From Ferruginibacter sp. (GTDB lineage: Bacteria; Bacteroidota; Bacteroidia; Chitinophagales; Chitinophagaceae): a stretch of DNA of 50,962 nt. Position numbers and translations under genes: made by a program. Shown here piece by piece: positions 1-9,883 of the stretch. The notes beneath the pieces are model-generated. The model ran no database searches and had not been told where the DNA came from. It saw only the letters and a list, made by a program, of their open reading frames with translations. Each line of letters opens with the position of its first letter. The stretch's first letter is position 1. The DNA is taken from the NCBI GenBank assembly GCA_014377385.1, contig JACMPR010000378.1, positions 1 to 50,962 on the forward strand, given 5' to 3'.

Positions 1-3000
1 AGCTTACGCAGGTTGGTTATCGAATAAAAGAGCGTATCCGTTTTGTTAACTGGCCTCCTGGCTTCAACGGAAAGCTTTTGGCCATTGCGAACAAGGCCGA
101 AATTTTCGCCTGCATTGGGAAATTTATATGCATCGTCTGCATTTATACCGTTATCAAAAGCAGGGTCAAAAACTACGGCATTTCCATCCGCGATCACTGC
201 ACCGTGTGTAAACAGCGTAGCACGGAAATACCGGCGCTCCCTTGCTACCGGCGATATACGGTTAACAAGCCTGTTGGAACTTATTTTGCATGTTTCCGTA
301 AATGTTACGGATCCGGCAGCCCCGGAAGATCGAACGAAAAAGGCCTGCCCGCTTTGGATAGATGGAGACGAAACACCCGCAGGATAATATGAAGTTGCAG
401 TGCTGCCTGCCGTTGGTTCATAATTGTTGGCTGCTGATAATGTCTGGTAACCGCCCAAAAGATAAGTGCCAGCCAGTAAAGGGTCCCAAACGGTTACATC
501 GTTGTTTAAGTTTACAAATAATCCGTTGTTCTTCATATATACCAGGTTAATAGCTGAGGCATATGGGTTTCCAACAGATGCTAAACGTGCTGCCTGAACG
601 CTTACCGGGGGAGGTGGCGCGGATGGCTGATACAAAGTTCCCTTGGTACGCAATATGGTGGGTACGGCATCCTGGTTATACGCAGTAACAGTCCTGTCGC
701 CTCTTACAAAAAGTAAGTAGCCTTTTTGATCATTGATGGGATTACCTGTATTCGTTATCCCAATCCAGGAATTTCCGGCGCTGTTGTAATGTTTCATAGA
801 AGGCGTTGAAGTTGCCACATCAAAACCACTTCCCGTTCCCGTTATGATGGTACCATAACCTGCCGGTGTAGTGCCGTTTTCCTGCCAGGATTGAAAAATT
901 GTTTGGCCGGAAGTGGGCGTAGATAAAAATTGCCAGGATTTCAGGTGCCTTCCGACTGCAATCAGCCCGGTATTGATATACCGCTCCACGGTAACTTTTC
1001 CGGTAATAATATTACCGGTGATATCTTCTACATTCGCGGTGGCTGCAGCTGAAGAAGCCAGTGTAAGATTATCACCTGTGTTTAGTGTCTTGCCCGTTGA
1101 AGTTCCAAAAGATAAAGCCCCGCTCACAATCACCTGCCCGCCTGCCGCAGCTAAGATATTTACATCATTGCCGGCAGTTAAATTCTTTACGCTATTGTTA
1201 ATAAAAATCCTCCCTGATAATGACTGGGGTGTTAAGCAATTTCCATTCAGCTGAACAGAACCTTCCACAATACCCGCCTGAATATTGTTGATGCTGGCGG
1301 GATTGGCATAAACAGCTCCTGCAATACTTAGCAAACCCTTATTCGTAAGGTTTGCGCCTGGCTGAATAATAAGGTTACTTACCTGGAAATTGTCAACTGA
1401 AGCAATTACGGGTTGTACTGCAGGAGGGGTTGAAATAGAAACATTCACTGCATCAGCATTTGGCACAGTTCCATCGCTCCAGTTTCCTGCATCGTTCCAA
1501 TTGCTGCTGCTGGCAGCTGTCCAGTTGTTTAGTTTGGTAACTTCATCCGCACCAATATCAGTTAAAAAAGGAGCGGTCGTGCTACGGCTATTCCCATCAT
1601 AATCGATTGCAAGTAAAATTCCGGAATTATCTCCTCCGCTGGCAATGGCGCAGTTGCTATTTGTGGTTAGGTGAAGAAAATTAATATCCGAACCGGTTGT
1701 TGTGATGAAGGCCGGAAGCACACTAACCGACAGGTTATCCCTTGGCGTTACCCTCGTCTTGTAAGCTGTTATTGTTTGATCGCTATTGGTGCCATCGTGG
1801 TAGATAAGATTTTGAGTTGATGCAGCACCTGCATAAAATACATTGTTATTAGAAGCGGCATCATAAGTACCTGTATTGTTGTCTCCGCGCCAATAGGCAA
1901 CAGTTTTACCGGATAAACCATGGGTTGACACGTTACTAAAAATATTATTACGGAAGGTTATCTGTGTCGCAGGATCTGCAAACACAGCCGCCGTAGAAAA
2001 CTGGGTAGAACTACCGGAAGCATTTAGGTGAATGGTGTTGTAATAGACATTTGCCTGTCCGCCAACCATCAACAGTTTCATGCCTGTGATGGCCGCTCCA
2101 GCAACACTGGAAAAGGGAGCGTCAAGATCACCTATGTAATTATTAGCATAACTTATATTACCTGCCAGGGTTGGGTAATTATTAATTCCATAAACACGGC
2201 TACCCGATGCCGTTCCTCTGAGATTGTATATCTTGTTCGAAGTGACTGATAAATTAGACGAGGCCTGCCCGTTATCAAGGTGTATTCCTGAAATGATACC
2301 AATGCTGTTCGTGGAAGAAAAGCCTTGCATTATGTTGCTGTAAATATTGGTCTGGGTAGTATTTACAACAGACGACAGGTAGCCGGATATCCCAAAAATA
2401 AATCCGCCGGTGCCGGTAGAAACGATTCCACTTATCGTATTATTCATCACATTAAATTGCCCCGAGGCGCCGGATGTGCCCATACTAATTCCTTCAACAT
2501 TTGCCTGGCAGTTTATATTGGAAATCGTATTGTTGAAGCAGGATGCAGTTCCGGTCATATCGGCGATCTCAATACCTACGATGTTTCCAGTTCCTGAAGC
2601 CAGATTACTGAATGTATTTCCGGCTACCTGGAGAATGCATGGATTTAAGCCGAAGTTCGTGTATATGCCATAGACATTGGATGCGAAGCCACTGGCTGCT
2701 GTAAAATTTGAAAAATTGTTGTTGGTAATTTCCGCTCTCGCCCCGGAAGCACTATTCATTGAACAATGGATCATGTTATAGGTGGCTGCACCGGTTCCAT
2801 TGAAAGTACCGGCGATCCTGTTGTTATCAATGATAAGCCGACCGGTAGCGGCAATAGAATAACTGGTAAAAATAAAATAAAGGTTAGCTGTAGCGAACCG
2901 GAAATTTAAATTAGAAAAGGTATTTCCATTGATGGTAGCAATATTATTGGTAGCAGTAGCCCCCGTAAGCCTGATCAATCCACCGCCGGAGCCATTTTGT

Positions 3001-5369
3001 GTTCCAAAAAATGTACCCCTGATATCGTTGTTCTTAATATTATTGGTAGTTGCGGCGGTATTGTTAACGCTTATCGCATACAGGAAGCCACTGTTATCAA
3101 CCGTTGCATTCAGCCAGTTTGTTGCAGCAGTACCAATAAAATTATTATTAATATTCACAGAAGGCGTGGGACCTGTCATTGCACCTGTACTTTCAATACC
3201 GGTATTATTAACCGTTCTGCCCGACATTTTCCATCCACGAAGTGTGTTGCCGGAAATGTTAAGCGTATTGCCTACACTGGTACTGCTGATTCCCTTGAAA
3301 ATTGATGTTATACCTACATTCGTTGCCGTTAGGATGCCGGTACTGGAAAGAAAGCCGCCCAAAAGTGCGTACCCTGCCTGGAGATTGTCGTCAGTTCCAT
3401 TCCCGATGAAATTGTTGCTTACGGTAAAATTACAGATCCCGGCAAAATTTATTCCAACAAAACTTGCGGCTACTCCCGCACTGGTGCCAGATGCAAGGAT
3501 AGCACCTATCATATTATTTTGTATGGCAGCTACGCCGGTACAGGCTGCGCGGATACCCACAACTGTGCCGCCGGAACCGGTGGTGGCGACATAAATCGCA
3601 TTGCTTCCCGTTGCGGCCCCGATTGTATTTCCAACATTTGCTCCGATATCAGCCGCCCCGCTTTCGACATAAATACCGCAAAAAATGCCAACTGAAGTTG
3701 CTACAGCGCTTGAGGTGAACATCGCAATACCGCTTATCGTGTTTCCATCAACTGTTGAAGTTGTACCAAATAAATCAAGACTTAAGGCAATACCAAAGTA
3801 ACGGATTGAAGTTCCTGCCCCTGCTGTGTAAGCAGTTGGAAATCCTGCCAGATCTCCGCTATTTCCGATCATAATTGTAGTTCCTGTTCCTGCCGCGTTT
3901 TCATACCCAATTACATTGTTACTTATCGTGTACCCCGTACCGTCAGTGATATAAATTCCGAAATGTTCTAAACTATTTGCAGTGTAAACTCTCCTGGAAG
4001 TTTGAAAGAATCGGTTGCCCGTCACTACCCAATTGCTGCTGTTGGATGCTATATAAACACCGCCGGAGTTATTTAAGGCATTAAAATAATTTGAAATATT
4101 GTTATTGGTTATAGCATTGTTACTGTTTTCCCGAAAGTTGGTTCCTCCTGAAAAAATTCCATAGCGGGATTGTGATGTTGCGTCCGAAATATTGTTGTTG
4201 TCGATGGTATTATTGTCATTGCCGGTTCCCGAAGCATTTGCCAGGCCGAAAAAAACAGTTCCGCTTGCAGCGCTGTTGCGTTGACCCTTTACAGTGCAGT
4301 ATTTCAAATTGTTGTTTTGGGCATCGTTTACAAACTGGAAAGTAGTACCAATTCCGGTGTTGATAAAAGTTAAGGATTTTACCGTTCCGGTTCCTCCCTG
4401 CCTGCCATCAAAGCTGATGTATTTTGCGCCGGAGAGGTTGATAATAGGATTACTACTTGCCCCCGTAATTACCGGTGAAGCAGAAGACGCGGGTCTTATC
4501 GTGAGCGTATGGGCAGCATCTGCATCTGCACGAAGCAGGATGTTTATTGGAAAAGTTTCTGAAGGATAACTATTATCAGTTAACTCAAAGATGCTGTTGC
4601 CGGCTAATGAACACGCATTATTATAAGCATTAATTGCCGTTGTAAGGTTTGTAAAATTGCCTCCCGTTCCAACGGTGTAAGTTCCAATTAAATTATACCG
4701 CAGTGTATAGGTATTCGGAGCTGTAGGGGCTGTTATTACGTTATTTACCCCCGTTGCTACTAAGCCTGTTGAAGGGTTTGAGCCAACATTTACAGTTGGA
4801 TTGAGATCTTCTGCAATAACATAATAGGAGATGATATCCGCTCCAACAAGCGCACCCATATCTGATTCAACGATTGAAAAAGTCCAGGTACTGTTGGTAA
4901 CAGTACCTGAAATATTTATACCTGGTTTTGAAAACCAGCTGCCTGCATTTTTACGATAATATATTTTTGGCCTGTTTGTACCTGAAAGAGGAATACCTGT
5001 GGCATCTGTGATAACTACGCCCGTAAGCGACATCCCGGAATAAATGCAGGTTGGCGATGCAATGCTTGTGTAAGTGATTAACGGTGGGTTTGCCTCCAGT
5101 GGCATCTGCAAATTTAGTGAGGTGGGGGTAGCAGATTTTGCTTCATACTTTCCCGCGAAGCCATGCTGGACTTTATCCGCTTTATACACATCATTGTCAT
5201 CCCGGTTGCACAACATAATTTCATTGAGAGTATTGATTCCTTTTGCTAAGTTGGCGGATGTATCTCGCAGGCTGGAGAATGTATTGTTTATATAAATTTC
5301 TCCTTTTACCTCACCAGTAAAAAAGAAATAAAAAAACGCAGTAAATACGATTGAGCAATGATGCTTCAT
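1..5369 (-). CDS. Giant exported right-handed beta-helix protein, C-terminus beyond window edge
   Basis: An uninterrupted minus-strand reading frame runs from an ATG at 5369 to the left edge of the window, giving about 1,789 residues without a stop. It opens with a signal-peptide-like stretch (MKHHCSIVFTAFFYFFFTGE). It then has an Ig-like/fibronectin-like region of about 200 residues. Next come roughly 1,000 residues of degenerate short repeats rich in Asn, Ser and Thr, of the type NNNISN, NNTISGI and GNTFSNL, typical of right-handed parallel beta-helices. After these is a segment with NWNDAGNWSDGTVPN, then a region (SWQFLSTPTSGQ, ASVGNPYASAIN) common just before the C-terminal sorting domain of type IX secretion cargo. 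The sorting domain itself would lie outside the window, so type IX export is inferred. The likely location is the cell surface or medium, with an adhesin-like or carbohydrate-interacting role. No catalytic motif was recognised. Confidence 0.85.
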   Translation of the reverse strand, partial: MKHHCSIVFTAFFYFFFTGEVKGEIYINNTFSSLRDTSANLAKGINTLNEIMLCNRDDNDVYKADKVQHGFAGKYEAKSATPTSLNLQMPLEANPPLITYTSIASPTCIYSGMSLTGVVITDATGIPLSGTNRPKIYYRKNAGSWFSKPGINISGTVTNSTWTFSIVESDMGALVGADIISYYVIAEDLNPTVNVGSNPSTGLVATGVNNVITAPTAPNTYTLRYNLIGTYTVGTGGNFTNLTTAINAYNNACSLAGNSIFELTDNSYPSETFPINILLRADADAAHTLTIRPASSASPVITGASSNPIINLSGAKYISFDGRQGGTGTVKSLTFINTGIGTTFQFVNDAQNNNLKYCTVKGQRNSAASGTVFFGLANASGTGNDNNTIDNNNISDATSQSRYGIFSGGTNFRENSNNAITNNNISNYFNALNNSGGVYIASNSSNWVVTGNRFFQTSRRVYTANSLEHFGIYITDGTGYTISNNVIGYENAAGTGTTIMIGNSGDLAGFPTAYTAGAGTSIRYFGIALSLDLFGTTSTVDGNTISGIAMFTSSAVATSVGIFCGIYVESGAADIGANVGNTIGAATGSNAIYVATTGSGGTVVGIRAACTGVAAIQNNMIGAILASGTSAGVAASFVGINFAGICNFTVSNNFIGNGTDDNLQAGYALLGGFLSSTGILTATNVGITSIFKGISSTSVGNTLNISGNTLRGWKMSGRTVNNTGIESTGAMTGPTPSVNINNNFIGTAATNWLNATVDNSGFLYAISVNNTAATTNNIKNNDIRGTFFGTQNGSGGGLIRLTGATATNNIATINGNTFSNLNFRFATANLYFIFTSYSIAATGRLIIDNNRIAGTFNGTGAATYNMIHCSMNSASGARAEITNNNFSNFTAASGFASNVYGIYTNFGLNPCILQVAGNTFSNLASGTGNIVGIEIADMTGTASCFNNTISNINCQANVEGISMGTSGASGQFNVMNNTISGIVSTGTGGFIFGISGYLSSVVNTTQTNIYSNIMQGFSSTNSIGIISGIHLDNGQASSNLSVTSNKIYNLRGTASGSRVYGINNYPTLAGNISYANNYIGDLDAPFSSVAGAAITGMKLLMVGGQANVYYNTIHLNASGSSTQFSTAAVFADPATQITFRNNIFSNVSTHGLSGKTVAYWRGDNNTGTYDAASNNNVFYAGAASTQNLIYHDGTNSDQTITAYKTRVTPRDNLSVSVLPAFITTTGSDINFLHLTTNSNCAIASGGDNSGILLAIDYDGNSRSTTAPFLTDIGADEVTKLNNWTAASSSNWNDAGNWSDGTVPNADAVNVSISTPPAVQPVIASVDNFQVSNLIIQPGANLTNKGLLSIAGAVYANPASINNIQAGIVEGSVQLNGNCLTPQSLSGRIFINNSVKNLTAGNDVNILAAAGGQVIVSGALSFGTSTGKTLNTGDNLTLASSAAATANVEDITGNIITGKVTVERYINTGLIAVGRHLKSWQFLSTPTSGQTIFQSWQENGTTPAGYGTIITGTGSGFDVATSTPSMKHYNSAGNSWIGITNTGNPINDQKGYLLFVRGDRTVTAYNQDAVPTILRTKGTLYQPSAPPPPVSVQAARLASVGNPYASAINLVYMKNNGLFVNLNNDVTVWDPLLAGTYLLGGYQTLSAANNYEPTAGSTATSYYPAGVSSPSIQSGQAFFVRSSGAAGSVTFTETCKISSNRLVNRISPVARERRYFRATLFTHGAVIADGNAVVFDPAFDNGINADDAYKFPNAGENFGLVRNGQKLSVEARRPVNKTDTLFYSITNLRK

Positions 5370-5497
5370 ACACTTGTTGATTAAACAGCATGTTGCTTTT
5401 CGCGGAAATTGGGATCAGGGTTTTCGGTGATATGTTTGACGCAAGAATCAGATGGATGAAAGTGTATGATCTTATCAAAGGATGAGAATGTAGAGCG

Positions 5498-5523
5498 GTT
5501 TCAGCTGAAACTTCGCAAAAATA
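5498..5523 (-). promoter_or_regulatory. Possible promoter and palindromic site for the beta-helix gene
   Basis: On the minus strand TATTTTTG (5516-5523) fits the Bacteroidota -7 box TAnnTTTG. Just downstream, where transcription would start, lies the perfect 14-base palindrome GTTTCAGCTGAAAC (5498-5511). The leader to the ATG at 5369 would be about 135 bases. I see no convincing -33 TTG at the right spacing. The assignment rests on sequence only. Confidence 0.3.
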
Positions 5524-5645
5524 TACTTTTTCTTCGATATCTAAAAGGGGTTACTGCGAAAACGTTTGATTTCAGGCAAACTTCTTAAAAAAAGTTTCCT
5601 CCGAATTGCACCCTTATTTTCAAATTATCGCATGTAAATCATCAA

Positions 5646-6926
5646 TTAATATACCACCAGTTCATAAAAGTGCTCCGGCGATAAGTATTTGTTGGCAAGT
5701 TGCTGTAAATCTAAGGCAGTTACCGTTTTAATTTCATTGATTGATTCATGAAAATAATTTTCATCCAGGTTGTTCAGGATGATGTTCTTCCATTTGGCAA
5801 TGATTTGGAAAGGACCATCCAGTTCTCCCAGAATTCCGCCGATCATGTAATTGCGCACCAGTAATAATTCTTCTTCGTCAATTTTTTCTTCCCGCAGTTT
5901 TTTCATCTCCTTATAAATTTCCCTGATCGTTGCATCGCAAACTTCTTTTCCTGCTTCCGTGCTAATGACCCAGGCACTTTCTGTGATATGATTTTGGAAG
6001 TAACTGTGAATGCCATAGGTATAGCCTTTATCTTCCCGTATATTACTCATTAACCTTGAACCAAAAAATCCACCAAATACATTATTGAGTACCACTGCCT
6101 TTTTAAAATCGGGGTGATGCCGGTTCGGAAAGTGGCTTGCAATGCGGACAGCGCCTTGTACAGCTGTCGGGTCATTTTCAATATGGTATTTTTTGTCGGC
6201 TGCAGGTATTGGTTTTATGGCAGGTATAACTCCTGTTGGTTTACCAACGCTAAGCTTCCCAAAATAGTCATTCAGCAATTGCTGCATGTTTACGGGTATC
6301 AGTCCTGCGACAAAGATTACGCAGTTTCCGTTAAGATAATGCTGTTTATAAAAATTCTTTAGCGCATCCGTTGTAAGCGCATCCACATCCTCCATATTTG
6401 TATAGGTACCATATGGATGATTTTCGCCATACAGGTAACTGTCTATCAAACGACCTGCAACGAACTCTGCTTTCTGTAGGTTAACCTTCAATCGCTGCTT
6501 TGAATTTTGCTTAAAGGTGGCGAGTTCTTCCTCCGGGAATATTGAATCGGTAAGCATTTCCTGCATTACCGGTAACAGCTTTGTAATGTGTTTAGATAAA
6601 GTGTGTAGTGACAATACTGCGGTTTCATTAAAACAGGACCGGCTGCAGTATGAACCATAATATTCAAAAGCTTCATTAAGTTCAAAAGCCGTGTGCTTTG
6701 CAGTGCCATTCTTTAGCATAAAATTGGTGGCTGCTGCAATTCCTTTTTGCTCCTCGAAAAAATTGCCAGCATAAAAAACCATCTCTACTTGTAACACGTC
6801 CTGTTCACCGGCATTTATCGAATAAACAGGTACATTATTATCCAGTGAATAAAATTCATAGGGTTTTAAGTCTAATTTATATTCGATCGCATCTTTAATC
6901 GGTGGCGGTATTTTTCTGTCAATCAC
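5646..6926 (-). CDS. M16 family peptidase, non-catalytic (R/Y) subunit
   Basis: This 426-residue protein has the two-lobed M16B (insulinase-like) fold signature but lacks the zinc site. The position of HxxEH is occupied by A65, N68 and F69 (GIAAATNFMLKNGT). It does carry the REDKGYTYGIHS motif near residues 295-305, which is the Arg/Tyr substrate-binding pair. In known M16B heterodimers one subunit supplies the zinc site and the other the R/Y pair. The gene directly upstream on the same strand (7138-8385) has the zinc site, so the two are very likely partners. No signal peptide is visible, which suggests a cytoplasmic location. Start ATG at 6926; the gap to the upstream partner is 211 bases with no gene in it. 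Confidence 0.92.
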   Translation of the reverse strand: MIDRKIPPPIKDAIEYKLDLKPYEFYSLDNNVPVYSINAGEQDVLQVEMVFYAGNFFEEQKGIAAATNFMLKNGTAKHTAFELNEAFEYYGSYCSRSCFNETAVLSLHTLSKHITKLLPVMQEMLTDSIFPEEELATFKQNSKQRLKVNLQKAEFVAGRLIDSYLYGENHPYGTYTNMEDVDALTTDALKNFYKQHYLNGNCVIFVAGLIPVNMQQLLNDYFGKLSVGKPTGVIPAIKPIPAADKKYHIENDPTAVQGAVRIASHFPNRHHPDFKKAVVLNNVFGGFFGSRLMSNIREDKGYTYGIHSYFQNHITESAWVISTEAGKEVCDATIREIYKEMKKLREEKIDEEELLLVRNYMIGGILGELDGPFQIIAKWKNIILNNLDENYFHESINEIKTVTALDLQQLANKYLSPEHFYELVVY

Positions 6927-7137
6927 TTTTTTATTATTTGTTTTTAAAATTGAAGTCGTTTGAAAGTTGTAAAAAAAATTAAATTGTGCTTATCCATTCA
7001 CATATTAGAAAATCCCTCCAACCCGGCCCACCCAAATCCCGTAAAAAAAAATCTGCAGGCAGCAAGTCCGGAAGAGGTTTTATTCAATCAAATAATTCTA
7101 ACCGGTAAATACTTACCCGGGTATTTGTCGTTTACCA

Positions 7138-8385
7138 TCACGCATCTCTGTTTTCGGAAAGATAGTGCATGGTGTTGCAATTCTTTTCATCAAAGATGAT
7201 CCGGCTTTCTTCGAGTATCTGTTCAGCGGTGACTGCCTGGTATTTCGAAAGTTCTGAATTGATGAGGTCTGCATCACCCAATAATTCATACATGGCTATG
7301 CTTTGGGCTCTGCTCATAACACTCATATCTTCAAATGCCATCGCACTTTCTGTTTTATTTTTCACTTTTTCCAGCTCCGTCGTACTAATACCGTTTTGCT
7401 GCAGCTTCCGTAATTCTTCCATTACAGCGGCATCGGCTACTTTTATATCCACCCCTTTTACCAGTTTACCATCAATTGTGATAATGCCGGCATCTGTACT
7501 ACCCAGGTGATAACAGTCAATATTGCTGAATAATTTTTTTTCCTTCACAAGGCTTTGGTATAACCTTGAAGATCCGCCGCCGCTAAGGATATCCGTTATC
7601 AGGTCGGCCACATAATAACGGGGATCGGTTCTTGGATAAATATGCCAGGCTTTATAAAGGGCGTCCAGGGGCACGTTGGATGTTATTTCCAGGAAACGCG
7701 GTGCTTCCTGTTTAGGTTCCTTTGGTAAATTCCGGTCGTACCTGACACCTGCAGGTATGCTGCCAAACCATTTTTCTGCAAGCGTTTTAATTGCCGCCAC
7801 CTGTACATTTCCAGCTACAACCAAAACTGCATTTGAGGGAGTGTAATGTTTAAAAAAGAAATCCTTTACATCCTGTAGTTTTACTTCTTCAATATGTTGC
7901 AGCGAAGCTCCTATGGTCATCCACCTGTAAGGATGCGTTGTATATATAAGTTCCCGGAACTTATGCCATACATCGCCATAAGGCTTGTTAATGTAATGTT
8001 CCTTGAATTCTTCGCTTACTACTTTACGCTGAACTTCCAGGCTCTTTTTTCCGAATGCCAGGCTTAACATCCGGTCGCTTTCCAACCAAAAAGCTGTTTC
8101 AATATTCTCTGCCGGCAACTGGCAATAATAGTTGGTAAGATCGTTGGTAGTAAAGGCATTGTTTTCACCGCCTGCAACCTGGAGGGGTTCATCATACACG
8201 GGAATATTCTTGCTGCCGCCAAACATCAGGTGTTCAAAAAAGTGGGCGAATCCTGTTTTTTGAGGATTTTCATCCTTTGATCCCACATCATACAATACAT
8301 TTACCACTGCCATGGGAGTACTTTTATCCTCGTGCACCAATACACGCAAACCGTTATCAAGATTAAACTTTTCGAATTTGATCAT
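7138..8385 (-). CDS. M16 family zinc metallopeptidase, catalytic subunit
   Basis: This 415-residue protein is an M16B zinc peptidase. The inverted zinc motif HFFEH is at residues 48-52 in GFAHFFEHLMFGG. A downstream acidic ligand region follows (VVSEEFKEHYINKPYG). It lacks a clear R..GYTY motif, having SLVKEKKLFSNIDCYH instead. It therefore complements the partner encoded just downstream. By family knowledge these enzymes degrade peptides inside a closed chamber formed by the heterodimer. No signal peptide is seen. On the minus strand TAACTTTG, a -7 box, lies 4 bases before the ATG, which would give an almost leaderless message. Confidence 0.94.
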   Translation of the reverse strand: MIKFEKFNLDNGLRVLVHEDKSTPMAVVNVLYDVGSKDENPQKTGFAHFFEHLMFGGSKNIPVYDEPLQVAGGENNAFTTNDLTNYYCQLPAENIETAFWLESDRMLSLAFGKKSLEVQRKVVSEEFKEHYINKPYGDVWHKFRELIYTTHPYRWMTIGASLQHIEEVKLQDVKDFFFKHYTPSNAVLVVAGNVQVAAIKTLAEKWFGSIPAGVRYDRNLPKEPKQEAPRFLEITSNVPLDALYKAWHIYPRTDPRYYVADLITDILSGGGSSRLYQSLVKEKKLFSNIDCYHLGSTDAGIITIDGKLVKGVDIKVADAAVMEELRKLQQNGISTTELEKVKNKTESAMAFEDMSVMSRAQSIAMYELLGDADLINSELSKYQAVTAEQILEESRIIFDEKNCNTMHYLSENRDA

Positions 8386-8588
8386 GGGGCAAAGTTAGGG
8401 GAGAAGTGGCTATATGCTCTTCGCTGCAATTCACTCGCTGGTTAATTATTTTGAAAGCGGATATAAAGCGAGTAAAAGCACACTATAAAACAATTTACTC
8501 AGGAGCTGTTAACACTTCTTCAACCATAAGCCAAATATGAAACTTGTTTTATTTACAACTTGCTGCTTATGGCTAATGACTCAAATAC

Positions 8589-9773
8589 TTATAAAATACT
8601 TCCGGTATTAATAATAAGCGTGTTAAGGGCGCCCTTTCTTTTAATAATGACCTGGATCTTTACATTGGGTTCCTGTAAAAGATCCTTATACTGCTGAATA
8701 TTGTTTGAAAAATTAGTACCCACGCTTATGATCTCATCGTCAAGCTGAAAACCTGCTTTGTCTGCAGGAGAATTTTTTATAACATCATCTACCATAATCT
8801 TTCCATTTACAAAATAAATACTAAATCCTGTGTAACCGTATTCAAAGGTTTCATTGAATTGGTTATTTGGTAACAGGTGTATCTCCCGGTCGGGATAATT
8901 AATTATCATGTTAAAACGCCGCAATAATTCGTTGCCTACAAGCCCGCCGGTAAAAGGGTAGGAGGTGACATGAAAATCGTCTTTGTATAAATAGGTTGGT
9001 ACCTGGCGAAAACGGTAAGGCCCCAGTTTTACTTCTTTCACAACGGTTAGGCGCATCTGCAGTTTTCCACCCATGCCTTCCGCCTGCGTGGTAACAGGTT
9101 TTCGTTTACTTAAAAGAATGGAACTGTCTTTGGCAAACTGGTCGCTCATTAAAAAACAGAGCCCGGCACCTGTATCAAAATAAAAATTAAAATCAACCTT
9201 GCGCTTATCCTTTACACTCATGTACTGAACGGGTAAAAAAGTAAATATCGGGTGCAAGGTAGTTCCGCCATTGGGGTATTTTATTTTACCCGGACTAAAA
9301 ATCTCCACCTTCATGCTGTCGAAATTTATTTTTACGATGTACTTACTAAAAAAACTAAATCCCATAATGCCATCTATTTTTTCGCCATAAACACTCGTCA
9401 ACACATTATAATCCGTTACGTGAAAATTCATTCGTTCTAATTTTAGTCCCGGTAAGTTTAATGACCTGTTAAAGGCAAAGGAAACTTTTTGTGTTCCTGC
9501 GATTCCGGTAATGCTGGTATCAGTTTGTACCAGGTTAATATTGAATTCTGAACAGGTAGAAGAATCAAGCGATATGCCGCCACTCCCTGTGTCTAAAATA
9601 AAATTGAAACTGTCCTTAATATTTTCATACGCTGCTTTTATGATCATTACCCCACCGCTATACATTTTAAACGGAAATTTTGTAATGAGTTTTGCATCGG
9701 GGCGAACGGGTTTTTGTGCCTGCATACTAACAGGTACGAAGAATAATAATAAGATAGTCGTAATAAATCTCAT
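8589..9773 (-). CDS. Exported retropepsin-like aspartyl protease with C-terminal PDZ domain
   Basis: The chosen ATG at 9773 gives 394 residues beginning with a signal peptide (MRFITTILLLFFVPVSMQAQ). An in-frame start at 9914 would add 47 residues, bury the signal peptide and overlap the divergent mqnC start. Two copies of the aspartyl protease motif are present, FILDTGSGG near residue 62 and FYFDTGAG near residue 205. This suggests a two-lobed single-chain enzyme of clan AA. The last 90 residues form a PDZ domain (GFQLDDEIISVG). It probably acts in the periplasm or outer membrane as a protease or peptide-binding factor. Its substrate is unknown. It stands alone on this strand, 203 bases upstream of the M16 pair. 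Confidence 0.88.
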   Translation of the reverse strand: MRFITTILLLFFVPVSMQAQKPVRPDAKLITKFPFKMYSGGVMIIKAAYENIKDSFNFILDTGSGGISLDSSTCSEFNINLVQTDTSITGIAGTQKVSFAFNRSLNLPGLKLERMNFHVTDYNVLTSVYGEKIDGIMGFSFFSKYIVKINFDSMKVEIFSPGKIKYPNGGTTLHPIFTFLPVQYMSVKDKRKVDFNFYFDTGAGLCFLMSDQFAKDSSILLSKRKPVTTQAEGMGGKLQMRLTVVKEVKLGPYRFRQVPTYLYKDDFHVTSYPFTGGLVGNELLRRFNMIINYPDREIHLLPNNQFNETFEYGYTGFSIYFVNGKIMVDDVIKNSPADKAGFQLDDEIISVGTNFSNNIQQYKDLLQEPNVKIQVIIKRKGALNTLIINTGSIL

Positions 9774-9883
9774 GCGATCAATTTTCAATATACAACCTAA
9801 TGGGCTTAATTTTGTTAATGATTTGGAAGAAGTTGCAAGCTGCAGGCTAAAAGCTAAAATTAAAAACACTACAACCATTACAA

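Noticed and set aside
43-5295. Several plus-strand open frames of 60-221 codons across 1-5300
   Set aside because: They lie opposite one continuous minus-strand frame of about 1,789 codons with a signal peptide and repeat structure. None shows a domain.
8524-8572. CCATAAGC/GCTTATGG inverted repeat with a 33-base loop
   Set aside because: Eight-base arms at this distance in AT-rich DNA are expected by chance; no T-run or promoter beside it.
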